A stretch of DNA of 64,000 nt. It comes from Prochlorococcus sp. MIT 0701. Its GTDB lineage: Bacteria > Cyanobacteriota > Cyanobacteriia > PCC-6307 > Cyanobiaceae. Made by a program: the position numbers and the translations under genes. The DNA is taken from contig NZ_JNBA01000039.1 in NCBI RefSeq assembly GCF_000760295.1, positions 124,001 through 188,000 of the forward strand. The letters run 5' to 3'. Under the pieces are notes generated by a model. It made no database searches, was not told where the DNA came from, and saw only the letters and a list, made by a program, of their open reading frames with translations. The number at the start of each line of letters is the position of its first letter. The stretch's first letter is position 1. Shown piece after piece: positions 1-8,908 of the stretch.

Positions 1-23
1 CTCGTCGTCCGATCTGCAAGGCC

Positions 24-248
24 ATGCCACACAGCATCGTGACAGAAATTTGTGAAGGGGTTGCTGACTGTGCGCAGGCATGCCCGGTCGGCTGCATTCA
101 GCCTGGTCAAGGCAAAAACGACAAAGGAAGAGATTTCTATTTGATTAATTTCGACATCTGCATTGATTGCGGTATCTGCCTCCAGGTCTGCCCAGTAGAA
201 GGAGCTGTCCTTGCTGAGGAGCGACGTGACCTACAGCGAAGCAGCTGA
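24..248 (+). CDS. Small 2x[4Fe-4S] ferredoxin-like protein
   Basis: A complete 74-residue protein with eight cysteines in two cluster motifs: C10, C16, C20, C24 (a looser first motif) and C46, C49, C52, C56 (a classical CxxCxxCxxxCP). This layout is that of small bacterial-type ferredoxins holding two [4Fe-4S] clusters and carrying electrons in the cytoplasm. The first motif has a five-residue gap instead of two, as in many cyanobacterial members. The redox partner cannot be told from the sequence. The gene stands alone upstream of htpG, 81 bp apart on the same strand. The ATG is the only plausible start because the window edge lies just upstream. Confidence 0.85.
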   Translation: MPHSIVTEICEGVADCAQACPVGCIQPGQGKNDKGRDFYLINFDICIDCGICLQVCPVEGAVLAEERRDLQRSS

Positions 249-329
249 AATAATCACTAGGTACGGTCACCCCACCTAAAACCAGCTTGAGACCTGAGGC
301 AATGACTACCTAAGGTCAAATCCTAAACA

Positions 330-2249
330 GTGAAACCAATGACTGTGCTGGAAGAAGGTCAGATCCAGATTCATACCGAGAATATTTTCCCAATCATCAA
401 GAAAGCCGTTTATTCCGGCCACGAGGTTTTCTTGAGGGAGCTAGTCAGCAATGGCGTTGATGCAATAAGCAAACGACGCATGGCTGCCATAGCAGGTGAC
501 TGCACTGAAGTTGAAGAAGGAGTCATTGATATCAAGATTGACCGAGAAGCAAAGACACTCACTATTTCTGACAACGGAATCGGCATGACAACCGATGAAG
601 TTAAGAAGTACATTAATCAGGTTGCATTCTCAAGTGCAGAAGACTTCCTTGAAAAATACAAGCAGGAAAGTGACGGAATTATTGGTCATTTTGGGCTTGG
701 TTTTTATTCGTCTTTCATGGTATCGAAACATGTAGAGCTAGTCACTAAGTCTGCTTGTTCCGATAGCAAAGCTATTCGTTGGAGTTGTGATGGCTCACCA
801 AAATTTAACATCCAAGAGGCCGAACGCAATGAGGCAGGAACCGATGTCATCCTTCATCTAATGGATGAAGAGTTGGAATATATTGAGCCAACTCGAATCC
901 GTACTCTGATCACAAAATACTGTGACTTTATGCCTATTGAGGTAAAACTCGAAGGCGAGTCAATTAATAAACGAAATCCACTTTGGAGACGCAACCCAAG
1001 AGAAATCACTGATCAGGAGTATATTGATCTCTATAATTATCTATATCCATTCCAGGGTGATCCTCTTCTATGGGTACACCTGAATACTGATTATCCCTAT
1101 AACCTTCAAGGTATTCTCTATTTTCCCAGAATTGGTGGTCGCGCAGATTGGGAGAAAGGTGAGATAAAACTCTACTGCAATCAAGTATTTGTCAGTGATT
1201 CAATTAAAGAAGTAGTACCCCACTACCTCCTTCCCCTAAGAGGCGTGATCGACTCACCTGATATTCCGCTTAATGTCAGTCGTAGCGCATTACAAACAGA
1301 CAGACGCGTTAGATCTATTGGCAATTTTGTTGCAAAGAAAGTTGCCGATCGGCTGCGAGGGTTAAAGGCGGAGCAACCTCTTTTTTATGCTGAAGCATGG
1401 GATGCGTTAGCACCCTTCGTCAAAATAGGATCAATGGAAGATGAAAAGTTTGCTGATCAAGTAGCCGATCTAATCATGTTTGGCACGACTGCTCTGCCTT
1501 CAACAGAACCAGATGGGGCCACTCCAGATCCAATTCCTTGTGGGGAAAAAGCCTTCACTACGCTGAGTGGATACCAAAGTCGTCTGAGTACAGAAGCAAA
1601 CAATCGCATTCTTTACTGCACGGATGAAGTGGCCCAAGCGAGTGCCCTCAGCTTATGGACTTCACAGGGTGCTGAAATTCTTAAAACCGAAACGTTTATA
1701 GACAGCCAATTCCTGCCATGGCTTGAAGCTCGCCATAACGACCTTCGATTCCAGCGCGTTGATGCCGAACTGGATGACACTCTTAAAGACGACAAACCTG
1801 AACTGACTGATCAGGAAGGAGAGACCAAGTCTGAAAGCCTGAGAACTCTACTGAAGCAAGCCCTAAATAACGACAAGGTGACCATACAAGTACAAGCCCT
1901 TAAGGGTGATAACGCACCTCCAGCAATGATTTTGTTACCAGAACAGATGAGACGTATGAACGACATTGGAGCTCTCATGGATCAAAGGCTGCCAGGTCTT
2001 CCCGAGCATCATGTCCTTCTTGTTAATCGTCGTCATCCACTTGTGGAAGGACTTTTGAAACTCAAATCTGGATCCGTGCTGGTCAGCACCTCAGGTGTGT
2101 CCCCAACCGAAACCTTGGCACAAGGCTTAGCCCGTCACCTATACGACATGGCTCGCCTCGGAGTAGGAGGTTTGGAGCCCAATGAACTTGCTGGATTCCA
2201 AAGCCGTAGTGCTGAGTTAATGGGACAGCTAATGGATCGAGCTTTTTAA
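330..2249 (+). CDS. htpG: Molecular chaperone HtpG (Hsp90)
   Basis: A 639-residue Hsp90 family protein, an ATP-driven cytoplasmic chaperone. The N-terminal GHKL ATPase domain is intact: ELVSN at residues 37-41 with the catalytic Glu and Mg-binding Asn, DNGIGMT at 81-87, and GHFGLGFYS at 119-127. The middle domain shows the conserved NVSRSALQ stretch. The length matches bacterial HtpG and there is no eukaryotic MEEVD tail. A second ATG three codons downstream (339) is an equally good start. It is followed by rpmB after 66 bp on the same strand. Confidence 0.97.
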   Translation: MKPMTVLEEGQIQIHTENIFPIIKKAVYSGHEVFLRELVSNGVDAISKRRMAAIAGDCTEVEEGVIDIKIDREAKTLTISDNGIGMTTDEVKKYINQVAFSSAEDFLEKYKQESDGIIGHFGLGFYSSFMVSKHVELVTKSACSDSKAIRWSCDGSPKFNIQEAERNEAGTDVILHLMDEELEYIEPTRIRTLITKYCDFMPIEVKLEGESINKRNPLWRRNPREITDQEYIDLYNYLYPFQGDPLLWVHLNTDYPYNLQGILYFPRIGGRADWEKGEIKLYCNQVFVSDSIKEVVPHYLLPLRGVIDSPDIPLNVSRSALQTDRRVRSIGNFVAKKVADRLRGLKAEQPLFYAEAWDALAPFVKIGSMEDEKFADQVADLIMFGTTALPSTEPDGATPDPIPCGEKAFTTLSGYQSRLSTEANNRILYCTDEVAQASALSLWTSQGAEILKTETFIDSQFLPWLEARHNDLRFQRVDAELDDTLKDDKPELTDQEGETKSESLRTLLKQALNNDKVTIQVQALKGDNAPPAMILLPEQMRRMNDIGALMDQRLPGLPEHHVLLVNRRHPLVEGLLKLKSGSVLVSTSGVSPTETLAQGLARHLYDMARLGVGGLEPNELAGFQSRSAELMGQLMDRAF

Positions 2250-2315
2250 AGGAGCAGAGGGTTTGATAAAATCTTTGTTTGGGTTCAGCGCCCTAGCTCT
2301 GTAGAGGATCAAGAC

Positions 2316-2552
2316 ATGTCCCGGGTGTGTCAGCTCACTGGAACTCGCGCCAACAACGGCATGGCTGTGAGCCATTCCCACATCCGCACAAAGAAGCTGC
2401 AACAGGCCAACCTGCAACAGCGGCGCCTCTGGTGGGCTGAAGGGAACCGTTGGTTGAAACTACGTGTAAGCACCCGTGCACTGAAAACAATCCAAAAAAA
2501 GGGTCTTGGTGTCTATGCCAAATCGCTAGGGATTGACCTGAACAAGATCTAA
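2316..2552 (+). CDS. rpmB: 50S ribosomal protein L28
   Basis: A 78-residue basic protein matching bL28 along its full length: the N-terminal [18 protein letters not shown] segment, the KKLQQANLQ core, and the C-terminal [11 protein letters not shown] and GLGVYAK stretches. It is a component of the large ribosomal subunit. The zinc-type CxxC pairs of some L28 proteins are absent, so this is the zinc-free form. It sits between htpG and the ABC importer on the same strand but with ordinary gaps, so it is probably transcribed on its own. Confidence 0.97.
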   Translation: MSRVCQLTGTRANNGMAVSHSHIRTKKLQQANLQQRRLWWAEGNRWLKLRVSTRALKTIQKKGLGVYAKSLGIDLNKI

Positions 2553-2660
2553 TCACTAAATAATTCAACAAACTAGTTACCATCAAGATGCTGGGGCATG
2601 GCATTAACTTGTCTGATATTGCTAAGCATGCACAGAAGAGAAGAAAATAAGCATGTGATA

Positions 2661-2753
2661 ATGATTGCTACTTTCGACTCATACACAGTCAAGGATTGGA
2701 CAGCGGAGCAAACAAAAAGTTTGGTTGACAAAATAGAAACTACGCAACCATGA
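2661..2753 (+). CDS. Possible 30-residue leader ORF before the ABC importer
   Basis: A 30-codon ATG frame whose TGA overlaps the start codon of the following binding-protein gene by two bases (ATGA), an arrangement typical of translational coupling. The peptide is hydrophilic and resembles nothing I recognise. The overlap and the lack of any other feature in the gap are the only support, so it may be chance. Confidence 0.2.
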   Translation: MIATFDSYTVKDWTAEQTKSLVDKIETTQP

Positions 2754-4018
2754 TGAGAAGGATATTTTCGAAAATAGCTCTTCTGTTCTCTTTGACCAGC
2801 GTTGCACTATTTGCAAGCTGGGCCCTGAGCTCTCACCCTATTCAGATCAACATCTTGATGCCAGCTCCATTTGCTGAGTCAACAACTGATCTTGTCCAAC
2901 AATTCAACAATGATCAACACGGCAAGATCAAACTTCAGGTGACTCGAGGTCCACTTGAAACAGAATCAGTCTCTGATTTAGCAATCAGCAGTCTGCTTTT
3001 AGGTAAAAGTCCATTCGATGCACTTTTAATTGATGTGACTTGGTTGCCGAAATACGCCGCCGCAGGATGGCTTACACCCTTGAATCCATGGATCGATCAA
3101 CAAGAGATTGATTCCATTGCCCCGGGGGCAATGCTTGGAAATCATTTCGACGGGAAACTTTATCGATGGCCGCTTGTGGCTGACATGGGATTGCTTTATT
3201 GGCGGACTGATTTGATGAGTGAACCACCGCGCACCCCTGAGGAACTCATTAAGGTTAGTCTTAAACTCCAAAAAGAAGGCCGTGTTGCTAATGGCTATGT
3301 CTGGCAAGGCCGCCAATATGAAGGCCTAAGTTGCGTATTTCTAGAAGTTCTTGATGGATTTGGAGGACAATGGCTTGAACCCGGAACCGATAATGTTGGC
3401 CTTGACAGCTCCGCAAGTCTTAAGGCTGCAAGTTGGTTGCGTGAACTGATTAGCAGTGGAGTCAGCCCCGAAGCAGTGATCAACTATGCCGAAAATGAAG
3501 CTCTTCAAGCCTTTAAGTCTGGAGATGTTGCGCTAATGCGTAACTGGCCTTATGCCTGGGGAGAACTTCAGAAGCCTAACAGCGATGTTAGAGGCAATGT
3601 TGGCGTAACCACGATGGTTGCTAGCGATCACAATCGATCCACATCAACCCTAGGCAGCTGGGGCTTCTCGATCCTCAAGGGCTCATCGAATCCTGAAGCT
3701 GCAGCTGAGGCCATTGCCTTTCTCACATCAACATCAGCACAAAAAAAACTATTCACCAACGACAGTTATACCCCAACCAAAACAGAACTATTCAAAGACC
3801 AAGAGCTGCTCTCAAAATCACAAATTCTTCCGGAGCTTGCTAAAGCCTTACAAAGCACTGATCAACGTCCAGCAACCCCTCTTTATGCGCAGATCAGTGA
3901 TGTATTACAACGAAATTTAAGTTCAATTTTAACAGGCCAATCCAGCGTCAGCTATGCAATGGCCAACGCCCAAGCAAACACCGAGAAGATTCTTATGGCG
4001 GCAAGAGAAACTAAATGA
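2750..4018 (+). CDS. ABC importer substrate-binding protein, sugar/osmolyte type
   Basis: A 422-residue family-1 extracellular solute-binding protein (the MalE/UgpB-like class). Residues 5-27 form a hydrophobic signal or anchor segment; no lipobox cysteine follows, so attachment is probably through an uncleaved signal or cleavage by signal peptidase I. The mature part has the alternating pattern of carbohydrate-binding proteins, with several exposed tryptophans. It is the first gene of a four-gene unit whose members overlap by 4 bp (ATGA). Gene content and order fit the glucosylglycerol/sucrose/trehalose (Ggt-type) importers of marine picocyanobacteria, but the substrate cannot be read from the sequence. 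Confidence 0.9.
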   Translation: MMRRIFSKIALLFSLTSVALFASWALSSHPIQINILMPAPFAESTTDLVQQFNNDQHGKIKLQVTRGPLETESVSDLAISSLLLGKSPFDALLIDVTWLPKYAAAGWLTPLNPWIDQQEIDSIAPGAMLGNHFDGKLYRWPLVADMGLLYWRTDLMSEPPRTPEELIKVSLKLQKEGRVANGYVWQGRQYEGLSCVFLEVLDGFGGQWLEPGTDNVGLDSSASLKAASWLRELISSGVSPEAVINYAENEALQAFKSGDVALMRNWPYAWGELQKPNSDVRGNVGVTTMVASDHNRSTSTLGSWGFSILKGSSNPEAAAEAIAFLTSTSAQKKLFTNDSYTPTKTELFKDQELLSKSQILPELAKALQSTDQRPATPLYAQISDVLQRNLSSILTGQSSVSYAMANAQANTEKILMAARETK

Positions 4019-4881
4019 TCCAATTGCTTCTAATCCCGGCAGCTCTATTAATTGCGTTGGTCTTTGGTCTCCCTCTAGTTCGTTATTCCTGGTTGAGCTT
4101 CCATGCTGATTCAGTCCTGACAGGCTTAGTTGCGATTCCCAATCATGGTGCGAATTGGCTTCGCCTACTGCACGACCAACGCTTCTGGCAAGACACCTAT
4201 CAGACAGCCCGCTTCGCAACCGTTTCAGTCAGCTTAGAACTATTACTTGCTATAGCGATAGCGCTTTTACTCGATCAGCGTTGGCGTGGTCGAGGTGTAG
4301 TAAGGGCCATAAGTTTGCTCCCATGGGCACTGCCAACTACTGTTATGGCTCTTGGCTGGCGTTGGATCTTTAATACTCCTTACGGCCCTATTGAGCAGTT
4401 CGCAGAACTGATTGGATTACAACCTCTAAACATCCTTTCGAATCCAAATATCACCTGGCTTGCCACGGTTGTTGGCGATGTCTGGAAGACCACGCCATTT
4501 GCTGCTCTGATTCTTTTGGCTGGCTTGCAAACCATTCCCAATGATCTCTACGAAGCTTTCTATCTCGAAGGTGGCCATCCACGTGCCGCACTATTTCAGA
4601 TCACCTTGCCGCTCTTGCAGCCTTATTTACTCCTTAGTCTTTTATTTCGCCTCGCTCAGGCCTTCGGCATCTTCGACTTGATTCAGGTGATGACTGGTGG
4701 GGGTCCTGCAGGAAGCACGGAAAGCCTTGCTTTATATGCTTATTTAAACGCAATGCGCTTCCTCGATTTTGGCTATAGCGCAACAGTAATGATCAGCGGG
4801 TTTCTTCTTCTAGTTCTTGCCTGTCTGCTTGTTTGGCTGATCTTCCAACAGGCCAGCCATTGGCGAGAGGCAATTAAATGA
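4015..4881 (+). CDS. ABC importer permease, MalF/UgpA type
   Basis: A 288-residue inner-membrane permease with about six hydrophobic segments. The EAA loop that docks on the ATPase is present at residues 180-200 (EAFYLEGG, then a TLPLLQP ending). It overlaps the binding-protein stop and the next permease start by 4 bp each, so the subunits are very likely translated as a coupled unit. By position and family it forms the first half of the membrane channel of a carbohydrate or compatible-solute importer. Confidence 0.93.
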   Translation: MIQLLLIPAALLIALVFGLPLVRYSWLSFHADSVLTGLVAIPNHGANWLRLLHDQRFWQDTYQTARFATVSVSLELLLAIAIALLLDQRWRGRGVVRAISLLPWALPTTVMALGWRWIFNTPYGPIEQFAELIGLQPLNILSNPNITWLATVVGDVWKTTPFAALILLAGLQTIPNDLYEAFYLEGGHPRAALFQITLPLLQPYLLLSLLFRLAQAFGIFDLIQVMTGGGPAGSTESLALYAYLNAMRFLDFGYSATVMISGFLLLVLACLLVWLIFQQASHWREAIK

Positions 4882-5696
4882 TGCGTCAGCGAAAGCTTTG
4901 GATCACTGTTCTCCTGCTTTGGTCGTTAGCGCCTCTGCTTTGGCAGCTCTACACATCCTTTTGCACCCATGAAGCTCTTCTGCAACCATTGGCTGAGCAC
5001 AATCAGCGTTGGACTCTTGACAACTATCGCCAGGTATTGACAGCTAACCCTCCCTTCTGGCGTTATCTATTGAACAGTGTCATCGTTGGCATCGGCTCAA
5101 CATCATTAACACTACTAATAGCCATTCCAGCCGCCTATTCTCTTTCAAAAGTCTCGCAGAATGTTGCCAGAGTGGCCAAATTTATACTCCTTGGTGCGGC
5201 TCTATTTCCATATGTTCTGCTTTTTTTGGCGTTATTAGAACTTGCAAGGAGTTTCAACCTCGGAAACAATTTGCTTGCGCTCAGTTTTCCCTACGCTGGC
5301 TTGTCGATGCCCTTGGCTGTGTTGCTGCTTTTATCAGCCTTCCGCGATCTACCTTCTGAACTAGAAGAAGCCGCGAGGCTTGAGGGTTTGGACCTATGGC
5401 AGAGATTGCGCTGGGTATTGATTCCCCTAATAGGTCCTGCAACCGCAAGCACTGCCATCTTGGTCTTTCTCTTCTCCTGGAACGAATATCCAATCGCATT
5501 GACCTGGATTAGTAGAGCAGATCTGCTCACACTTCCGGTTGCTATAGCACGAATTGCAGGTTCATCGGTCTACTCAATTCCCTATGGCGCTTATGCAGCT
5601 GCCACCGTTCTAGGTGCTCTGCCACTGTTATTACTCGTGCTCATCTTTCAGCGACAGATCGTTTCCGGTCTGACACAGGGAGCGATTAAAGGATGA
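4878..5696 (+). CDS. ABC importer permease, MalG/UgpE type
   Basis: A 272-residue inner-membrane permease, the second half of the channel. The EAA loop is visible at about residues 163-188 (EEAARLEGLDLW followed by the LIPL segment). The FLFSWNEYPIALT stretch near the C-terminus is typical of MalG-type sugar permeases. It overlaps both neighbours by 4 bp. The family normally pairs with a MalF-type partner, which is the preceding gene. Confidence 0.93.
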   Translation: MMRQRKLWITVLLLWSLAPLLWQLYTSFCTHEALLQPLAEHNQRWTLDNYRQVLTANPPFWRYLLNSVIVGIGSTSLTLLIAIPAAYSLSKVSQNVARVAKFILLGAALFPYVLLFLALLELARSFNLGNNLLALSFPYAGLSMPLAVLLLLSAFRDLPSELEEAARLEGLDLWQRLRWVLIPLIGPATASTAILVFLFSWNEYPIALTWISRADLLTLPVAIARIAGSSVYSIPYGAYAAATVLGALPLLLLVLIFQRQIVSGLTQGAIKG

Positions 5697-6661
5697 ATCT
5701 TATTCTACAAAACATCGGTCGCCGTTTCGGTAGTAAATGGATTGTTCGTCATCTAGACCTTGAAGTGGGCGAGGGTGAATGCCTTGCCCTACTTGGCCCA
5801 AGTGGATGTGGCAAGAGCACAACTCTCAGGCTGATAGCTGGACTCGACCAGCCCAATGAAGGTTCGATCACTATCGCTGGCGAGGATGTCACGACGGTGT
5901 CACCAGTTGACCGCCGCATCGGCATGGTCTTTCAGAGCTATGCATTATTTCCCCATCTCACAGTTTTCGCCAATCTTGCGCTTGGTCTTCAGGTTCGTGG
6001 AATAGCAGCCAGTGATCGCAAGCGACGAGTGGCATCTGTTCTGGCATTAATGCAATTAGAGGATCTTGCAGAGCGACATCCGGCAGAACTCTCAGGTGGT
6101 CAACGTCAAAGAGTGGCCCTCGCCAGGGCTCTGCTCAGAGACCCTCTGGTCTATTTACTCGATGAGCCAATGAGCAATTTGGATGCTCAGCTGCGCGAAG
6201 ACCTACGACCTCAGTTACGCCATTTGATCCTTAAAGGCAGTCAGCCCGTTGTCTACGTCACACACGATCAACATGAAGCAATGGCAATGGCACATCGAAT
6301 TGCCGTAATGCGAGACGGAAAGATAGAGCAAATCGGTACTCCCCAAGAGCTCTACCACAATCCATCATCACTCTTTGTTGCCAGCTTTATAGGACGCCCC
6401 CAGATCAATCTTCTGCCAGCAGAATCAGGCATTATCAAAGCAATTCGACCAGAACATCTTCAACTAAGTTCAGAAGGGATACCTTGCCGTCTTGTCTATA
6501 AGGAATGGCTGGGAACATCCCAGTTGCTCATTCTTGAGAGCAACAGAGGTCCACTAAGGATGCTTTGCGCTAGCGAGATCTCAATTCCTGAGACCATTAA
6601 GATCAATTGGCCCCCAGAAAAGGAGCATCAATTTGATGCTAGTTCAGGAGAACGATACTGA
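5693..6661 (+). CDS. ABC importer ATPase, MalK/UgpC type
   Basis: A 322-residue ATPase with Walker A GPSGCGKST (35-43), a Q-loop glutamine near 81, signature LSGGQRQR (133-140), Walker B VYLLDEP (153-159) and a switch histidine in YVTHDQHEA. A short C-terminal TOBE-like region (about residues 235-322) is shorter than in MalK, so any regulatory domain is reduced. It is the last gene of the 4-bp-overlapping importer unit and energises uptake by the two permeases. A marine cyanobacterial GgtA-like role is likely but not shown. Confidence 0.93.
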   Translation: MNLILQNIGRRFGSKWIVRHLDLEVGEGECLALLGPSGCGKSTTLRLIAGLDQPNEGSITIAGEDVTTVSPVDRRIGMVFQSYALFPHLTVFANLALGLQVRGIAASDRKRRVASVLALMQLEDLAERHPAELSGGQRQRVALARALLRDPLVYLLDEPMSNLDAQLREDLRPQLRHLILKGSQPVVYVTHDQHEAMAMAHRIAVMRDGKIEQIGTPQELYHNPSSLFVASFIGRPQINLLPAESGIIKAIRPEHLQLSSEGIPCRLVYKEWLGTSQLLILESNRGPLRMLCASEISIPETIKINWPPEKEHQFDASSGERY

Positions 6662-6770
6662 CAATAGCTCACAAAACCTAATTAGAAAAAATATACATAA
6701 TTATGTTGATCATTATTGTTCACATGTCATTGTTATGGCTAATAATAATCAAACAAGTGAAACTTAAACG

Positions 6771-7841
6771 TTAATCAAAGATCTTATTTAGTGTCATACT
6801 GTGTTGAGAAGCTTGTTTGCGGATTGCTTCGATCTTTCCAAGGTCAGGAGAAACATCTAAGGCCTGCCTCCATAGTCCAGAAAGCAAACGAATATCAGGT
6901 AACGATTGCAAATCAGTAAATGGCACATTTGCCATCACAGCTGCAGATGACACCTTCGGGTCGTAGCTCAGTGCCACTGTGGGACTACCAGCCAATTGGG
7001 CCAGGATGAGTGCATGCAATCGCATAGGCAGCACCAATCTGGCCATCGTGAACTGATTCATAACCTCTGTTAGTGAATCAAATGCAAAGGATTGACTTCG
7101 TGATCTCAAGCTGGAACTGATCAATCCTTGCCTATCTAGTTGTCGGAATAGCTGTTCATCCTGACGTTGATGAAAAGCAAGCCAATGAACTGGAGCATCA
7201 ATATCTCTGAGAGTCATCTCAAGGGCTTGGAGCAAATGCTGCCAGCCAAAGCGATCAAGCATTGACGTGGGACGCCAACAAAGCACAACAGCTTGGCCAC
7301 CCTCCCAGTTCCTAGAGGGAAGTTGCCAGACTGGATCTGGTGCCATCAGCATCGGAGAGGGTAGGCACCATTGCTGAGCAAGCTGAAAAGAGTCTGGGTC
7401 TCTCCAACTGATCGCCTGCACCCTACGTAGAACGCTCTTAACCATCCATCGACTCAAGCGATGACGGAATGGCCCCAGGCCCTGGCCCCAAAGCACAACA
7501 GGACCCCCACGTTGTTGGGCTATCACAATCAAGATCAGGTAATAGATCAGGCTCTTAAAACTCGTGCTGTCCTGCAGCAAGCTGCCGCCACCAAGAATCA
7601 AACCCTGAACTTGAAAAAGTGCCCTAATGGTCTCGAGCAATGAGCGTCGGTTAATGACTTGAGCCTTCGGAGCTAAGGCCTTAATGGCATTTGAATCATT
7701 TGCCGTGATCCAAGGCTGCAAATGTGAGGGAAGCTCCTGAAGTAAAACCTGCAAAAGAGCATCATCGCCAAGGTTGTGCTCGCCGTAGTAGCCGCATAAC
7801 AGCACTGCCTTGCTTTGCTTTGCCTGAACTGCCATAGCCAA
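6771..7841 (-). CDS. csaB: Polysaccharide pyruvyl transferase, CsaB family
   Basis: A 356-residue protein of the CsaB family, which transfers pyruvate ketals onto cell-surface polysaccharides that then anchor S-layer-type proteins. The family hallmarks are present: GYYGEHNLGDDALL at residues 17-30, a GGGSLLQDSTS segment, GQGLGPF, and MRLHALILAQLAGSP in the second half. It is transcribed divergently from the DUF2499/DUF3593 pair with a gap of about 65 bp. A start at the second Met (7835) is also possible. Confidence 0.9.
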   Translation of the reverse strand: MAMAVQAKQSKAVLLCGYYGEHNLGDDALLQVLLQELPSHLQPWITANDSNAIKALAPKAQVINRRSLLETIRALFQVQGLILGGGSLLQDSTSFKSLIYYLILIVIAQQRGGPVVLWGQGLGPFRHRLSRWMVKSVLRRVQAISWRDPDSFQLAQQWCLPSPMLMAPDPVWQLPSRNWEGGQAVVLCWRPTSMLDRFGWQHLLQALEMTLRDIDAPVHWLAFHQRQDEQLFRQLDRQGLISSSLRSRSQSFAFDSLTEVMNQFTMARLVLPMRLHALILAQLAGSPTVALSYDPKVSSAAVMANVPFTDLQSLPDIRLLSGLWRQALDVSPDLGKIEAIRKQASQHSMTLNKIFD

Positions 7842-7907
7842 GCAATAGCTGAACTAAACATTAACGGCGACCAAGCCTCCCTAGGCTGCTGCCATCGAGC
7901 GAATCAT

Positions 7908-8210
7908 GTGCACGCCCTATCTCTAGGCACCTGGTGGATCCACCTCGCATCCTTGTTCGAATGGATGCTTGCGATTGTGCTGGTGGTGCAATGGGGGAAA
8001 AGGAACCAAAGCAGGGCAATGTCATGGTTGGCTCTAGCAATGCTCCCCAACTTGGTGAGTGCCATGACAGCCATCACCTGGCATATTTTTGACAACAGCA
8101 AAGCCCTTAGCGGAATTGTTGTGCTTCAAGCTTGGCTAACGCTGATTGGTAACTGCTGTTTGGCCGCAGCAACCTGGAATTTGGTGCGTTCAGAACGACA
8201 GCAATCATGA
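7908..8210 (+). CDS. Ycf49-like membrane protein (DUF2499)
   Basis: About 100 residues starting at a GTG; I chose this start because the family begins with an M-HALSLxTWWIH motif and the in-frame ATG at 7815 would run into the divergent csaB gene. It has three hydrophobic segments and the conserved TWWIH...EW region. Family members are cyanobacterial and plastid membrane proteins without a firmly assigned function. It overlaps the following DUF3593 gene by 4 bp (ATGA), so the two are co-translated and probably work together. Confidence 0.8.
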   Translation: MHALSLGTWWIHLASLFEWMLAIVLVVQWGKRNQSRAMSWLALAMLPNLVSAMTAITWHIFDNSKALSGIVVLQAWLTLIGNCCLAAATWNLVRSERQQS

Positions 8211-8545
8211 TTTTTGCCACTTCTACTGAGATTTTGAACGCCTTCATTGATATGGACCCAGGACCTCTATATGGCCTTTCGTTAATTCCCTATCTCGCTT
8301 TCCTGTGGTGGGCTCAACAGAGCAAGAGCTTGCCACGACTATCCATCTGGGGATTCCGGCTCACTCTTCTTTTTGTGTTTATGACAATCATTTTTGCGAT
8401 CCTGGCTGATCAAATTTATGGACTTGAACTGGTTGAAGTTGATGCTTTCCATGGGGCAGCAGAAGCCTTTCTGGTGCTAAGCGATGCCCTCGTGGTTTTG
8501 GGATTTATTCGTGCTGGCCAGCGACAGGTGGTGAAAAACTCTTAA
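8207..8545 (+). CDS. DUF3593 membrane protein
   Basis: A 112-residue hydrophobic protein with three predicted membrane segments, a conserved acidic N-terminal stretch (IDMDPGPLYGLSLIPYLAFLWW) and a second conserved region around LVEVDAFHGAAEAFLVLSDAL. It matches the DUF3593 family found next to DUF2499 in cyanobacteria. The 4-bp overlap with the previous gene supports a shared role in the membrane. Function unknown. Confidence 0.8.
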   Translation: MIFATSTEILNAFIDMDPGPLYGLSLIPYLAFLWWAQQSKSLPRLSIWGFRLTLLFVFMTIIFAILADQIYGLELVEVDAFHGAAEAFLVLSDALVVLGFIRAGQRQVVKNS

Positions 8546-8613
8546 GAGGTATGGCTTGTGTGCCAAGAACTCCGATCAATGTCGCACAATAAGGCGTCGC
8601 TTCCACGGTCTAA

Positions 8614-8874
8614 ATGTTCACGCACCTCCTGGCTGCAGCTGCTCCTTCCACATTCACCTGGTCGCCTGCGGTGGGCATGGTGATGATCGCTTGCAACGTG
8701 CTCGCATTTGTCATTGCTAAGGCCAACATCGAACACCAAAATGAAGGGTTCGACATGCCTAATAACAAATTCTATGGAGGCATGAGCCACGCCTCCGTTG
8801 TCGGATCCCAATGCTTAGGCCACATCCTTGGCATGGGCACAATCCTCGGATTAGCTTCACGCGGCGTTCTCTGA
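8614..8874 (+). CDS. psaK: Photosystem I reaction-centre subunit PsaK
   Basis: An 86-residue PsaK with two membrane segments (about residues 17-36 and 62-84) joined by a short loop, and the family features WSPAVGMVMIACNVLAF and a C-terminal GHILGMG. It lies at the edge of photosystem I and helps bind peripheral chlorophyll and antenna. It begins 68 bp after the DUF3593 stop and ends just before a strong hairpin shared with the convergent gene. Confidence 0.95.
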   Translation: MFTHLLAAAAPSTFTWSPAVGMVMIACNVLAFVIAKANIEHQNEGFDMPNNKFYGGMSHASVVGSQCLGHILGMGTILGLASRGVL

Positions 8875-8883
8875 ACAGCACTA

Positions 8884-8908
8884 GGGCTGGCGAATTCATC
8901 GCCAGCCC
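8884..8908. terminator. Bidirectional terminator-like hairpin
   Basis: A perfect 10-bp stem GGGCTGGCGA / TCGCCAGCCC with a 5-nt loop lies between the convergent psaK and FAD oxidoreductase genes and includes the stop region of the latter. The downstream + strand is AT-rich (ATTAAATAA) but has no clean T-run, so the strength of termination is uncertain. Confidence 0.6.
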